Source: Zantedeschia hybrid cultivar (lineage: Eukaryota > Streptophyta > Magnoliopsida > Alismatales > Araceae). From it: a stretch of 64,000 nt of DNA. Each line of letters begins with the position of its first letter. Positions within the stretch are counted from its first letter, which is position 1. Of the stretch, positions 1 through 11,145 are shown in pieces. Under the pieces are notes generated by a model, which saw nothing but the letters and a program-made list of their open reading frames with translations, ran no database searches and was not told the origin of the DNA. The stretch covers positions 20,448,501 through 20,512,500 of the forward strand of contig JARZZO010000004.1 in assembly GCA_030544215.1 (NCBI GenBank), given 5' to 3'. Both the position numbers and the translations under genes were made by a program.

Positions 1-224
1 GGGTGGCCTTCGAAGGGTGGTGGAAGGCAAGGGTGGCCTTCGAAGGATGGTGGAAGGCGGACAAGTTGGCCTTCCACGAAAAGGTGGCTAAAGTCGAGAT
101 TTGTTAATGGGCCTAGTTATTAGTGTGCTGAAGGATGAGATGGCTAAAATGAGGGGTTTGGTGGTGATGGGCTAATGATGGATGAGGTTCATGACCAAAA
201 GGGGGTCCAAAATCGGTGTCTACA
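1..224 (-). mobile_element. Partial Tat-type LTR, minus orientation
   Basis: This is the reverse complement of the start of the solo LTR at 24427-25921. It ends with GGTGTCTACA at 224, the mirror of the TGTAGACACC that opens the other LTRs of this family. It also carries the CCTTCCAC/GTGGAAGG minisatellite (about 1-90). The rest lies outside the window, so solo LTR and element end cannot be told apart. Confidence 0.8.
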
Positions 225-621
225 GTTACCTCATTGGAAGAAAAATGTAAAACCATCCCAAAATTAATCCAGATCCTTTAAGTGTAAGTGAGGATGGAAC
301 TCACAGAGAGGGTACTTTTTCCAAACAACCCTTCCCATGTCCCTTTTCCCATTCCCCATGAGGCGTTTTCTTGAAAAACTTCCTTCTCTCCCTTTGCACT
401 TACCCAATCCTATCCTCACTTGCACTTAATGGAGTCAGACTTCCCCAAAATAGGCTTTCCTGCCTTGCGCCTGCCTCATACCACCCCATTTGGTTTTCTT
501 TGCATGCAAGCTCTCCCTCCCTCTCTCTCTCCACTCTTGTTCTTCTGGTTTTCCCTCCTTTTTGGCTTCCCTCACCCTCTGGCATCGTCTGCTCTAGCTT
601 GTCATGCTGGCGAGATCATCT
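225..621. other. No gene seen; repeat-derived spacer
   Basis: The stretch is rich in pyrimidine runs on the plus strand and shows no coding similarity I recognise. The short open frames lie in CT-rich low-complexity sequence. It ends with CATCT (617-621), the left target-site copy of the Cassandra element that follows. Confidence 0.5.
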
Positions 622-1237
622 TGTAACGACCCAATTAGCTAACTAGCCCAACAACTATACTAGTTAGTAGACTTCTCAAGAAGGTCACCCATCTTGAGAC
701 TTCTCCCAACCGAGCACGCTTAACTTCAGAGTTCTTTCCAACTCGAGCTCCAAAAAATGGCTAACCGATCTTGTTGGTAGTTTAATTTAGTCTATTTAAC
801 ATATTCTTATATAGAGTGTTACAATCTACTCCCCTTAGAAGCCTGACGTCCTCGTCAAGACCATATTATACAAAGCCCACAACTAATCCACCAAGCAAGT
901 GGGATTCTAGAGGTGGCCCCCATAAGCTTAATTGGTGGCTCCCACCATGCGGCTTCACACTCTCTAGGGTATCCCTTTCATGGTGTATCACTTTGTGCTG
1001 TATGGCACTTAGCTTCTACACTTCCGACTATTTTTAATGATCCAATCCGCTAATTGACCCAACAACTGTACTGGTTGGTAGACTTCCTAGGAAGATCACC
1101 CATCTTGGGACTTCTCCCAACCGAACATGCTTAACTTCAAAGTTCTTTCCAACTCGAGCTCCGAAAAATGACTAATCGATCTTGTTGGTAGTATACTAAT
1201 TTAGTCTATTTGACATATTCTTATACGGAGTGTTACA
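622..1237 (-). mobile_element. Cassandra-type TRIM retrotransposon with 5S rRNA-like LTRs
   Basis: Two direct repeats, 622-823 and 1033-1237, flank a 209-bp non-coding middle. The element is bounded by a perfect 5-bp target-site duplication CATCT (617-621 and 1238-1242). On the minus strand the LTR starts TGTAACACTC, followed by a TATATAAG box. A purine tract just inside the 3' LTR (complement of about 824-835) fits a polypurine tract. Each LTR holds about 65 bp matching the 3' half of plant 5S rRNA (about 669-735 and 1081-1147, complement), including GGTCACCCATC and GCACGCTTAACTTC on the plus strand. That layout is diagnostic of the non-autonomous Cassandra family. The 1033-1237 LTR has lost its terminal TG..CA symmetry (TTTAATGATCC instead of TGTAACGACCC on the plus strand), so it is decaying. 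No clear tRNA-Met primer site was found. It encodes no protein. Confidence 0.85.
669..735 (-). repeat. 5S rRNA-derived segment in Cassandra LTR
   Basis: It resembles the internal-control half of 5S rRNA in the element's sense (minus) direction. It is an LTR module, not a functional 5S gene: the 5' half and the conserved 5S end are missing. The sister copy is at about 1081-1147. Confidence 0.75.
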
Positions 1238-1242
1238 CATCT

Positions 1243-1900
1243 AGCCTAGAAGTGAAGCTAGCTTCCTGAACGGGAGTTGCTTCCCAAGTACGAGGGTTAA
1301 GGTTCCAACTGGACATTTCTATTCGTGCCAACTTTGCTGGGATGATGTTGGAGCTTCGATAATAATTGAGGTGCATTTGTCTTCGTCAAGAGGGGGTTGG
1401 AGGAGCTTTGGTTGTTCTAGTTTGCTTTGTTGGGACGATGTTGGAGGAGCTTGAACAATAACTGCATCGCAGTTGTAGAAGTAACTTAGCTGCATGTTGA
1501 CTAACTCCATCCTTCCTCTGCGATTAACTACAGGTCAGGAAAATCAGTTTTTTCTTTTAATAATTGCATCGCCCTTCCTATCAAATCGTTCTGACCTAGA
1601 AAATCAAGTTTTCTCGGAGGAAATCCCGTCTCCTCGAACAGAAACACCTTTTATTTAGGGCAGTCTCTTGCTGATCTGCAACCTACTACATTGGAGCCAA
1701 AGGATGGTCAAGTAATGGTCGATGACCTTAAAGAAATCAACTTGGGTTTCGATGAAGACCCAATCATCGGAACTCAAGGCCCCTCTTTGTCAGTGTTGCA
1801 TGTTTATCCTTTTGGGCACACCTCATACAGAGTATTGAAGCTTTGTGTATTGTTATATAGCCACAATGGAAGTTGATAATCTAGGAGATAGGGTAGTGAT
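1243..1900 (+). pseudogene. Remnant of Tat/gypsy pol linker before reverse transcriptase
   Basis: A short frame at 1691-1876 contains DDLKEINLGFDEDP. This resembles the EINLG-type segment that lies just upstream of the reverse transcriptase in Tat-lineage Ty3/gypsy polyproteins. No RT motif follows, so the piece is truncated. The upstream bases to 1243 show no recognisable frame. This assignment rests on one short motif and is moderate at best. Confidence 0.4.
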
Positions 1901-1979
1901 GACCCAGGAGATGTTTGCCAAGTAGAAGCATTGCAAAAGACACCCGTATGTTCTATACTGAGCATGCCAATATGTGATC

Positions 1980-3830
1980 TGGCAAAGAGTCCCGTTGTAG
2001 AGCCTCAGACCATCTTCTCCTTCCTCTGCTCAGCCACAACCGACTCAGGAGACCACCATGTTCTCTTCCATTCCAGAAGTTCTTGAGGAATCCACTGAGT
2101 AGCCTACGGAAAAATCACTATCTCCACCTCTTGCTCAACCTACAACCGAGGACATTCCTACCTCTTCCTCAGTGCTACCCGAACAAGAGTAGACTTCTAC
2201 TCCAGTGCCTTTATTGAGAGCATCAATATCTTAGATAATGTGTCCACTCTTGCTACTGTCCATCCCATTTATGAGCCTCCTACTCTTCTATCTTTAGAGA
2301 AAACACCTATTGTTGATATCTTTCTGCCTGAACAACCACCACTAACTCAATAAGACTAGCCCTCCACTGATGTCCCTTCACCTATTGACATTCCCATGAC
2401 ATCTGTTGAACCACCTTCACCTCCACCCACTACAACTGCTATATGCACTGGCTCCAGCATGCTTTCTGCATCTCCTGCCACATCAGCACAACCCTCCTCT
2501 CTTAGACCTCCAGTCCAACCTGAGATTGCTCATCACGAAAATCTTGCTGGGAGCTCAGTCGATGACTTCTTCCCATCTTCTATGTCATCTCCTCCATCTC
2601 CTTCAGGGATACCTCACTTCATTGAATTTACACCTCCACAACTCTAGTGCAAGAGGATCCCATTCCACCTCCACCTCCTGCTACCAGTTCCTTAGTTGCA
2701 ACAACTCTTCCAGAAGTAGTAGTAGCTCCAAGCATAGATTGGTTACTCCTAAGCATGAGCGTTCTGAAATACCAGTTGAACCTGAGTTGACCAATGACAT
2801 CCCATCCCACTTGCTCAAGTCGTTAAGTCCCCTGAGAAAAGGAAGGAACTTGCCACTACCTTTAAGGCTCCCAGGGGGAAAAGACTGCAACGTAACCATA
2901 GGGGGGACCCTCCAATTCCTCCCATAGCCCATCCTCATCCAACATGAGTAGGGTTGACCCAATTAAGTACCCATTGTTTATAGATGTGTTTGCCTCCAAT
3001 ACTAAAGGACGACCCTTGTACAAGAAATTCTTGGAGAGGAATGCACGGCTTACAACTATGGGTCTCCCCACTCTACTCATAGATGATTATCTCCATCAGT
3101 TCATGAATCAAGGCATGATGACTAAGCAAGAACTGGCTGGAGTGAGATCTCAATCAGAATATCAGACAGAGGCACACTGGAGGAAAACTAACAAATCACT
3201 CTATGATGAGTACATCAAGAACAGTTGTGCAAGAGTGAACTAGGGTCTGGATCGATGGAGATTATAGGAATGGATGGAAGATCAACATGAGCTTAGGTGG
3301 CACCGGACTAGGGAGAGTGCATTTAAGGACTATAGAATCTTCAAGATGATCAACCAGAGAAGATGTGCTCTGAGTCTGTTTGAAATCAATTATGAGCAGT
3401 ACAAGTGCTTTATGAGGCTAGAAGTTGAAAGGCTGAGAGGATCCAAATTTCATATTGACGTGACATTTGACTTCGAGAGCTTGCCCAATTGTTGGATGTT
3501 TCCCTTTGTACATTATTTGTTGATGGGCACTCCTGAAGGCAGCCAGATAATGGAGTTGTATGGGGAAGCATATAGCCAAATATGAAGCCAAGTTGGGCAC
3601 ATACCTCTCGTTCCCACAGCTTCTCAAGCTAGGTCTCAGGAAGGGTTCTTTCTCCCCAAAAACTATTTCTAGAGTTTATTCTGAAGTAGAAAGGTATACA
3701 ACAAAAGAATGGGAGGAAGCATATCCAGAGCAATACAAGGAGTTGATAAAGATCAGCAAGCAGAGAGAGGCTGATGGTCGGCACCCACTGACTGGGGAGA
3801 AGTTTGATGATATGTAGTCCATTGATCATT
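1980..3830 (+). pseudogene. Degenerate coding region of unknown protein, Ser/Pro-rich then globular
   Basis: From about 1980 to 2940 the plus strand encodes Ser/Pro/Thr-rich sequence in shifting frames. From 2944 to 3243 and 3274 to 3585 (same frame, separated by two stops) it reads as charged globular protein, with motifs such as GRPLYKKFLERNARL and FEINYEQYKCFMRLEVERL. A third part (3560-3817) is shifted by one base and ends in a Lys/Glu-rich tail. I do not recognise the family. The disordered head plus globular body resembles the accessory or gag-like ORFs of large plant gypsy elements. Internal stops and frameshifts show it is dead. Confidence 0.45.
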
Positions 3831-3849
3831 TCCTAGACAGTCATGTGAA

Positions 3850-4611
3850 GAAAGAGTTATCTTCAGAAGGCCTTAAGTGTCCAATCAAGCTGAATCAATA
3901 TTCAACAGTGGAAAAAGTATCTCTCTATTACAAAAAAGAGAAGAAAAGGGGTTACAGCTAAGAGCCACGACCCCTTGCAAAAAATGCATAAAAGGTCCAT
4001 CAGGGGACCCGAGATATTCCATCGGCGGGGCGATCCCCTAGGGAATATACGTCCATCCTCAAAGATGATGAAGCCTCGATCAGGAGGAAGCACGCTTTGG
4101 CATCAGCAAAGTCAGCAAGATATATGTCATCCTAACCAGCGTCGTATATAGGCTTCCTAACCTCAGCAACATAGGCCGCTAAAGCTTGTCGATACTCTTT
4201 GGAAGTTTGATAAGTGGACACCCTTCCTGATGGATCACCTCCTGATTAGCCATCCGCTCTTCACAGATGACCTTTAACTCCCTCTCTACCGCTGCAGCCC
4301 ATTCCTTAGACGCCCTCAATTCTCAACAAAGCATCTCCATCTCCATTGTGTTTGACCGATGCTCTCCGCTCAGCTCATGAAGTCGTGCGAACATGGTTAA
4401 GGCTAGCTTAGACTTTGAACACCAACAGTTCGAGCTGACTGTGGCATAGAGACCTGCTCGAAGCGCAGTAGAGGCCACATACCCAAGAAGATTGATGACA
4501 ATCATGTCCCGCAATGCCTTATTGTTAGAAGGAAAATGGAGCTGTCTAAGGACCTCAAGGGCTATGACGCCACTAGCGGCCAAGGTATCATCGTTAACCC
4601 CCCGGATGGTC
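3850..4611 (-). pseudogene. Decayed gag-like coiled-coil segment
   Basis: On the minus strand the sequence reads as an alpha-helical charged segment. The best open part is 4323-4583 (86 codons, with GVIALEVLRQL and LLGYVASTALRAGLYAT). It continues downstream with RELKVICEERM-like residues and several stops. It resembles the C-terminal helical part of plant PF04195 (putative gypsy-type transposon) proteins. It fits as the downstream half of the gene whose PF04195 part lies at 4899-5935, now cut off by an LTR fragment at 4612-4898. Confidence 0.4.
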
Positions 4612-4898
4612 TGTTAGTCTTAGGTGGCCTACAAGCCAATCTGACTATGTAAATCTCATTCATTTACTAATAAAATGGCATTATTTCATTATGTGTAATT
4701 CGTTCTTTTATCATCTCATAATGAAGTCCGTGAATATGTGCGATAGTGATCAGATTATGATGAGATCATACTAATGAGATTGATCACTTAAACACACGTA
4801 TTCTTAATAGTTCATAGTCGGAGGAGATCCGAGAAGGACATTGGATATCCGGTTAGATTAGTACAGATTACTCCTACTCATACGATGAGGGTGACTGA
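4612..4898 (+). mobile_element. Truncated copia LTR fragment (first ~287 bp)
   Basis: It starts TGTTAGTCTTAGGTGGCC and follows, base for base with scattered changes, the reverse complement of the right end of the LTR at 7648-9212. Both share the GATGAGATCATACTAATGAG and CATACGATGAGGGTGACT stretches. It breaks off abruptly at GACTGATC and joins PF04195-gene sequence, so the rest of this insertion was deleted. Confidence 0.75.
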
Positions 4899-7399
4899 TC
4901 AGAACCTGGTGAATCAAAAGAAAGGATCCGTAAAGCAATTACACTTACGAGGAATGGAGATCCCAGAGAGGCCCGCCCGTTGTAGGGCCTATTCACTAAC
5001 CAGCATACCCGCATCGAGAGCCTCACCCTCCAATATGGTGTCCAGCATCTCTTGATCAGTTGTCGACAACGACAGGGCCTACTTATTGATAGAACCCGCA
5101 CAAGACAAGTCGCAGAGGGAAACTGGGAAGGGACACTACCTCGTAGGGCCTTTGCTACCCAGAAAAAGGTTTCTTTCTAGAATTTTACACTTGAGAATTT
5201 CTTGAGCGAGATGGGCCTCTTGTCGCACGCCCGGAAGTTTATGAATCCCCTATTCAGATCTTTAGTGCCTCGTATGGGCTCTTATAGGTTCAGGAACATT
5301 TCCGCCGTCGGCGAGAGGTGCCTCTTGTCCTGGACCAGCACAACAAACGTGAATGCCAATCTCCATGCATTTGGCATCATCGTGGCAGGAGCAACCTAAA
5401 GCTACTCCAACAATTGGATGGCGAAGGGGGGAAGCGGAAGACGGAACCCCACTTCAAACATGGCCTCATAGACTATGAAGGAGCGCCTCCTGACAGAGAA
5501 TATCCGCTCCTCCAGTATAAGTAGTACAAGAGTATACTCAAGAGGAACCCGATAGGTGTCCCGTATCCTTGCCAGAAGCTCCCCCGAAGCACGAGAAGGC
5601 CCCCACACCCAGCGGTCTTCTTCTACCAGTGTCACATACCTTGCATCTCTTGGAGTGTGGTGGGCCATGGCGGTGAAGGTAGAACGGTGGTTGTAGGAAA
5701 CTCCTAGAGACTTCTACTGGAGCCAACAGAGAGAAGTCCTACAAAGGAGGAGGCAAAATGCAAGAAATGATCCACGACGTCAGGATCCCCTTTTTGGGAT
5801 CCCCATCTAGCTTCTTATAGCCTTCAACGTCAGGGACGATGGTGCAACGTCTCTCGAAGAAGACGCCGCCAGGATGACAAAGCGATGGGCTGTGTAGGGG
5901 GCATGATTATTTGAAGCAACTTACAAATTCTGATAGGACCAAGTAAAGATCCCAGATGAAGCCCTTGCCGCCAATTGCTTGCCATGACCAGTTCTCCAGA
6001 GGCATCGAGCTTGAATCCCACCTGCGAGGTGGATTGAAGAATGCCCTTGATGGCTTGGACATCTTGGGGCCTGACTGGTTGGGGGTCGACTTCTGAAGCC
6101 AATCGGGCGTTAGCCTGCTTGATGGGCGTCTCCCCCGCTCCTCTGCTTAGCAGCAACTCTTGCTCTCTGGCCGCCGCTATTGGTGACTCTGCCACTGCGT
6201 CTGGCTCTGCCCCTCACTAGCGGTACGACCCAGGAGAATCAGACATTTGAATGCCCTCTCGATCAACCGGGCCAATGCCACCAGCATCGTGGCCATAGGT
6301 TCTGGCAACCCTTCATGCATCAGAGAAGCTTCTAGAGAGGATGCCACTGCTATCACCCCTTCGAGCAGGATGATGAAAGTAGGGCGATGCACCTCCTGAC
6401 GATGGCATTTTGCGGGGGAAGCATCCTCCGACGCGGCCCGCTCTCGCTTTGCCCCAGGGGAGATGGGGTCTTCGGTGAGGTTGTCCTTAATGGAGCCCGT
6501 GATGACCCCCACTTGGTTGCCACTGCTGGCTCCGCCATCTTCACCCCCTTTTGGAGGATGTGCGATGGCATCGGCCGTGGGGCCACCTTGACTAAGAGGT
6601 TGGGCATGTCTCCCCGATGCCCAGCTTGTTGCTGCTGAACTAGGAGGCGCAAGGGTCGCTTGTCGAGTCTAAATCGCCCCTTGACAGTTCGAGCCCCCAC
6701 TACGAGGAGATGCGAGGGTGCCGCCACCTCCTACTTTGCCCGCACTAGCCTTTGTTAGCTCGGTCAGAGGCTGCATCCCCTTTCTCAGCCAGCGCTGTCG
6801 GAGAGGGGCAATTTCCTCATTTTCGTCTCCCTTCTCTTCTTCCTTATTCTCATCAGCCCTTGCTACAGAGGCCTCTGATTCGTCCTCCCCGGTGCCGCTA
6901 CCACTAGCCAAGGACGCCCCCTCATCTTCACCTTCCCCTCTGGCTCCATCGCTCGCGACCGAAGATGCCACCAATTCATCCTCCTCCTCTTGGCCTCCCG
7001 CGTCCCTCTATCTTCCCCTGGTCTTTCCTGCGGTCCCAAAGGGGGGCACTGTGAAAGTCATGGCCATAGCCACCGAAGGACGGACTTTTTGCTCGAACCA
7101 CCAACTCTACCCCGATTTGGGATCTGCACGAATTACCACCTCGTATTTGGCGAGTTTTCGGCGGCCCCAACCGAGAACCGCCTGCGACGACTTTCTTCTT
7201 CTCCTTCCTCAGGACGTTCGGGCAGATGCACTTATGAACGCCCCACCCAAGGGGAGGAAATAGTGACGGGCAGCATCTATTGGAGCTCTGGATCGAAGGC
7301 CACCCCTAGAGGAATGCCTGTCACGATGGGCCCCCAACTATCATGCGACCAGGATGAGCCGCCGCTGCCAACATACAACGCAAATAGAGAAAGAGAAAA
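4899..7399 (-). pseudogene. PF04195-type gag-like gene (putative gypsy-type transposon), copy 1
   Basis: On the minus strand, 5830-7260 encodes a low-complexity Ser/Ala/acidic linker in several frames (for example 6669-6974, with runs of DENKEEE). From about 5830 down to 5160 follows a globular segment with the pattern RIRDTYRVPLEYTLVL, YEAMFEVGFRLPL and PNAWRLAFTFVVL. This matches the PF04195 family of transposon-encoded plant proteins: hydrophobic, aromatic, with a 'GFRLPLHP..VLxxLxxxPxQLxPNxW' layout. Stops and frame changes break it. The segment 4899-5935 is paralogous to 7400-7647 plus 50388-51190, so this domain was duplicated in tandem before Copia-2 landed in the second copy. Confidence 0.6.
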
Positions 7400-7647
7400 A
7401 CATCCATTAGAACCCGGTGAATCAAAAGAAAGGAACCCTAAAGCAATTAAACTTATGAGGAACGGGGATTCCAGAGAGGCTCACTCATTGTAGGGCCTCT
7501 TCGCTGACCAGTATACCCACATCAGGAGCCTCACCCTCCAATATGGCGTCCACCGTCTCTTGATCAGTTGTCAACAACAGGATGGCCTGCTTATTGATAG
7601 AACCTGCATATGACATGTCACAAAGGGAGACTGAGAAGGGGCACCAC
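7400..7647 (-). pseudogene. PF04195-type gene copy 2, left fragment
   Basis: It is highly similar to 4899-5150 (shared GGTGAATCAAAAGAAAGG, CCTCACCCTCCAATATGG and TCTTGATCAGTTGTC). Its continuation is at 50388, across the Copia-2 insertion. The last five bases, ACCAC (7643-7647), are the left target-site copy of Copia-2. Confidence 0.7.
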
Positions 7648-9212
7648 TGTTAGGTTCTCGTGTTTCTTCGGATCGCCCACGCAGCGGAAATAAAAGAAAA
7701 TTAATTCTGCGATCCGTTTCACATTTCGAATAAACCAAAAACAGGATTAGAACGGGCAATCGACATTACGGTGCGCAGATTCGAATCCGCGTCCGAACGG
7801 TTCCGTCGGTGTGACACCGCTAGCTGCGGAAACGCCCGGCCTCTAGCGAAGTCCATGCGATCCTCCTCGTGGTGGATTTTATCTCGTTCCTCATTCCTCG
7901 CAACCCACAAGCGATTCGCCGTTCGCAGCAACAACTGCCGCAACGCGTGGTCGAATTCCCGTCGAACGGGAGTCAGAGAAGATGGCGGAGCAGACCCACA
8001 GTGGAGGGCCGGCCAGGGGCGCCAGAGAGAGAGAGGGAGAGAGGAGGGGGCGGCTAGGGTTGAGCAGCAGCTTGGTTGGCCTGCTCAGCCCGTTCGCTAC
8101 ATTTTATATTAACCGCGCGGTTTTTCATAAAAACCCCCGGTTAAATATAAAAGCCACTTTTTAATCCATCGCCTTCAGAATCATTTGCGTGTGACCCTCT
8201 AGGCCCAATTACCAGTCCGGTTAATGGCCCATTAAGCCCAGTGACTCCTCACTGACTTAATTAATACATTAATAACTCATATTAATTAATTAATCAACCG
8301 AATCAATGCCGCACATTAAATTTGGTCAGGCCTCCGATCACGTTGGGTGCCAAGCAACACCGCGTGAACCCGGAAGGTATTGGGATTAAGCAACCCACTG
8401 TTGGAACCTTTCCACTGATAGTTACCGCATGAATATAATCCTTCATTCGTACAATGCTCTCGAGTCAACTCAGGATATGGGGTACTGTCAAATCCTAACC
8501 GGTCGACTCAGTTGGATTGGATGCTGCCGTATAATATCGGAAAACTCCTTTCCCGATATTATCGTTTGCCCTGACCAGGGACTTCTGCACATCCTTCCTA
8601 GAGCATTCTCTCTCTAAGTACTGAGAGCGAATGATTCCTTATTGACACTCAATTCCCTTCGACGGTATTCCGTTGTACCTGATCCTTGGTCGTTTAGAAT
8701 CCCGTAAGAGATCCGTAAACAAAGGTCAAAGCACAGAAGTCTACTGACAAGGTGTCCTTGGTGTCTCAAGTCCGAGGACCATCCATGCAACTGCGACAAT
8801 AGAATCAAGCTGGTTGACAGTGAGGTACTATACCATCCAGCGATTCAGTCGGATCAATTCAGTGAACTCATTCTCTAATGAGCACTACAGATTCGCTTTA
8901 GTGTCTCCACACAAGTAACTATGAGATTAGTCACCCTCATCGTATGAGTAGGAGTCATATATACTAGTCTTACTAAATATCCGATATCCATCTCAAAAAT
9001 CTTCCGACTAAGAACAATTAAGAATATGTGTGTTTAAGTGATCAGTCTCATTAGTATGATCTCATCATAATATGACCACTATCGCACATATTCACGGACT
9101 TCTTTATGAGACGATAACAATACGAATTACACATAATGAAATATGCCATTTTATTAATAAATGAACGAGATTTACTTAGTCAGATTGGCTTGTAGGCCAC
9201 CTAAGACAAACA
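7648..9212 (-). repeat. Copia-2 left LTR (3' LTR of the element)
   Basis: The 1565-bp repeat starts TGTTAGG and ends AAACA, directly before the minus-strand polypurine tract (9213-9230). It is collinear with the right LTR except for the insert there. A TATA-like ATTTTATATT lies at about 8100, and a short GA-rich run at 8025-8050. Confidence 0.88.
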
Positions 9213-9227
9213 ATCTCCCACTTGGAC

Positions 9228-9427
9228 TAAAGCCAATCACCTTTATGCACTAAACCTATAGATTCTAGGTGACGCTCAAACATATTTTGAGCCAGTGGCT
9301 TTGTCAGTGGATCTGCTACATTATCGGTGGATGGAACTCTTTCCACTACTACATCTCCTCTAGAAATGATCTCTCTGATTAGACGAAAGCGCCTCAGAAT
9401 ATGCTTCGATTTCTGATGAGACCGCGG
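9228..9427 (-). pseudogene. Copia-2 RNase H, C-terminal piece
   Basis: The frame encodes RSHQKSKHILRRF, IISRGDVVVERV and NVADPLTKPL, the end of a copia RNase H, followed by a stop and the polypurine tract. Its upstream part continues at 41276 on the other side of Gypsy-A. The two fragments together match the residue order seen in the Copia-1 RNase H around E-P-R-S-H-Q-K. Confidence 0.85.
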
Positions 9428-10879
9428 TGTAGACACCGATTTTGGACCCCTTTTGGCCCTAAACCCTCATCATATTAGCACACCTCATTTAGACCATCGT
9501 ATTTCTCCACCTAATTCAGCCCATTAGTAGCCAAGCCCATTAACCACCACTCGTCTTTCCACCTTTTCGTGGAAGGCCAACTCGGTGGCCTTCCACCTTT
9601 CCTGAAGGCTAGCTGCTCCGCCTTCCACCTTTTCGTGGAAGGCCAACTTGGTGGCCTTCCACCTTCCTCGAAGGCCAACTGCTCTGACTTCCACCTTTTC
9701 GTGGAAGGCCAACTTGATGGCCTTCCACGAAAGAGGAAGGCAAGATGGTTGGCTGTCCATTTTTTTCCACCTTTTTCCACCCTTTTGTGGAAGGCCAACT
9801 CGGTCGCCTTCCACCTTTCCCGAAGGCCAGCCGCTTCGCCTTCCACCTTTTTGCGGATTGCCAACTTGGTGGCCTTCCACGAAAGAGGAAGACAAGATGG
9901 TTGGCCATCCACCCTCATGACTTCGTCTTCCCACGATATCCTCTACTCATGACCCTCACCTCCCACTACTCCGACCACTCCCTACTCCGGTGACTGCCGC
10001 ATGCACGACCTCCAACCCTGGACCATTTCCTCTCTTAGGGATTAACGGGGATTTAGACCCCTAATTTCCTTATTTTCTTTCCCCCTATTTAAACCCCTTA
10101 GGTCCTTTCGGGAAGGGGGTTGGAGAGCTAGGAGTTATGGATTTTGGGAGGTTGAAGAGGCTTGCGTTGGAAGACTTCAGGTTGGCAGAGGCTCTAGTGC
10201 ACAGGGGCAGGAGCTTGGCGAGTCAAAGGAAACAAGGGGTCCCCCGCATCCTAAATGGGCTTGTCTCCTTAACCCTTTCTTCTTTTATTCTTTTCCATCA
10301 TCTGTCATTCAATCATCCTAAAGTCTTTTATTCTCTCTCCTTTCCATTTTACCACAACACATCCATTTTCACTATTGTCACACACGAACACCTCATTTGC
10401 ATGCATACATGTTAGGATGACTTAGCACCCTTCACCCCCAGAGGTTTCAAACAAAAAACGGGAGGTGGGTGGCCATAGTGCATGGTCACCTTCCCTCCCC
10501 AAACACCCATCCGGTGCGTTTTCTTTCAATCTTTAGTTTATTTACATATTTCCATGAACAAATTCTACATGTCATAGTTCTAATTAGTTCTCTTTACTTT
10601 GTTTTATCTTTTTCTCTTAGGGGCTCTTACCACATTCTACGTGTGGACTACCGAGCTCTCCTCCTTCGGCCGACCGGAGGTAGAGAAGAGGAACTTACTA
10701 TCCCCCGCTCCAACAAGACAAGACACGATCAATCCAGCCATCCTGCGGAGCACAGGGACCTCAAGGTAATGCTCCTGGCGATCACATACTTTAATTCCTA
10801 ACACCTCATCGCCGCAGTTGCGCGACGGACGGAAGCCTCTCCCCGCGGAAGGATAGCGGGAACACTCCGGGCGTCCCCA
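9428..10879 (+). repeat. Gypsy-A 5' LTR
   Basis: The 1452-bp repeat holds a 34/32-bp dimeric hairpin minisatellite at about 9555-9910. A likely core promoter CTATTTAAAC lies at about 10085. A conserved tail contains ACTTAGCACCC and CACCCATCCGGTGCG. The sister LTR is at 39815. Confidence 0.88.
9555..9910 (+). repeat. Hairpin minisatellite in Gypsy-A 5' LTR
   Basis: Repeated units centre on GCCTTCCAC-CTTTTC-GTGGAAGGC, a 9-bp perfect stem with a 6-nt loop. They alternate with a shorter unit ending CGAAGGCC. Counterparts lie at 39945-40285, 24565-24920, 1-90 and 38550-38826. Long open frames across it on both strands are repeat artefacts. Confidence 0.85.
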
Positions 10880-10885
10880 GTCCTC

Positions 10886-10901
10886 TGGCGATCACAGTGG
10901 G
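10886..10901 (+). other. Gypsy-A primer-binding-site candidate
   Basis: TGGCGATCACAGTGGG starts six bases after the 5' LTR. It resembles the TGGCGACTCCACTGGGG primer sites (tRNA-Arg type) of plant Tat elements, with several changes. Confidence 0.55.
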
Positions 10902-10954
10902 ACATCTACTTGTTCGCTGCGCGCACTGCAACCAAATGTAAGAAGGTAATATCC

Positions 10955-11145
10955 CTTATACCTGGACGGCCAATCACCTGGCCGCCCAGATAACCAAACG
11001 GCCACCCATTTGGCTGCCCAGTAACCTGGACGACCAGCCACTAACCTGGACAGCCAGCCATCTGGTCGTCCAGTAATCTGGATGGCCAAACATCTGGCCG
11101 CCCAGTTTTCCAGACGGTCGATAATCAGGCCGTCCAATCTTTAGT
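10955..11145 (+). repeat. Leader minisatellite of Gypsy-A
   Basis: Degenerate 25-35-bp units of the form TGGCCGCCCAGTAACCTGGA are repeated about seven times and contain CTGGACGGCCAG-like inverted repeats. It lies in the untranslated leader between the primer site and gag. Confidence 0.7.

Noticed and set aside
669..735. 5S rRNA gene
   Set aside because: Only about half of 5S is present, it is repeated in both LTRs of one element, and it carries many changes.
6669..7263. Acidic protein gene or its plus-strand mirror
   Set aside because: Low-complexity frames on both strands. It makes sense only as the disordered linker of the decayed PF04195-type gene on the minus strand.
9511..9993. Several overlapping open frames on both strands
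   Set aside because: They lie in the hairpin minisatellite of the LTR. Frames on both strands and in all phases are a consequence of the repeat unit.
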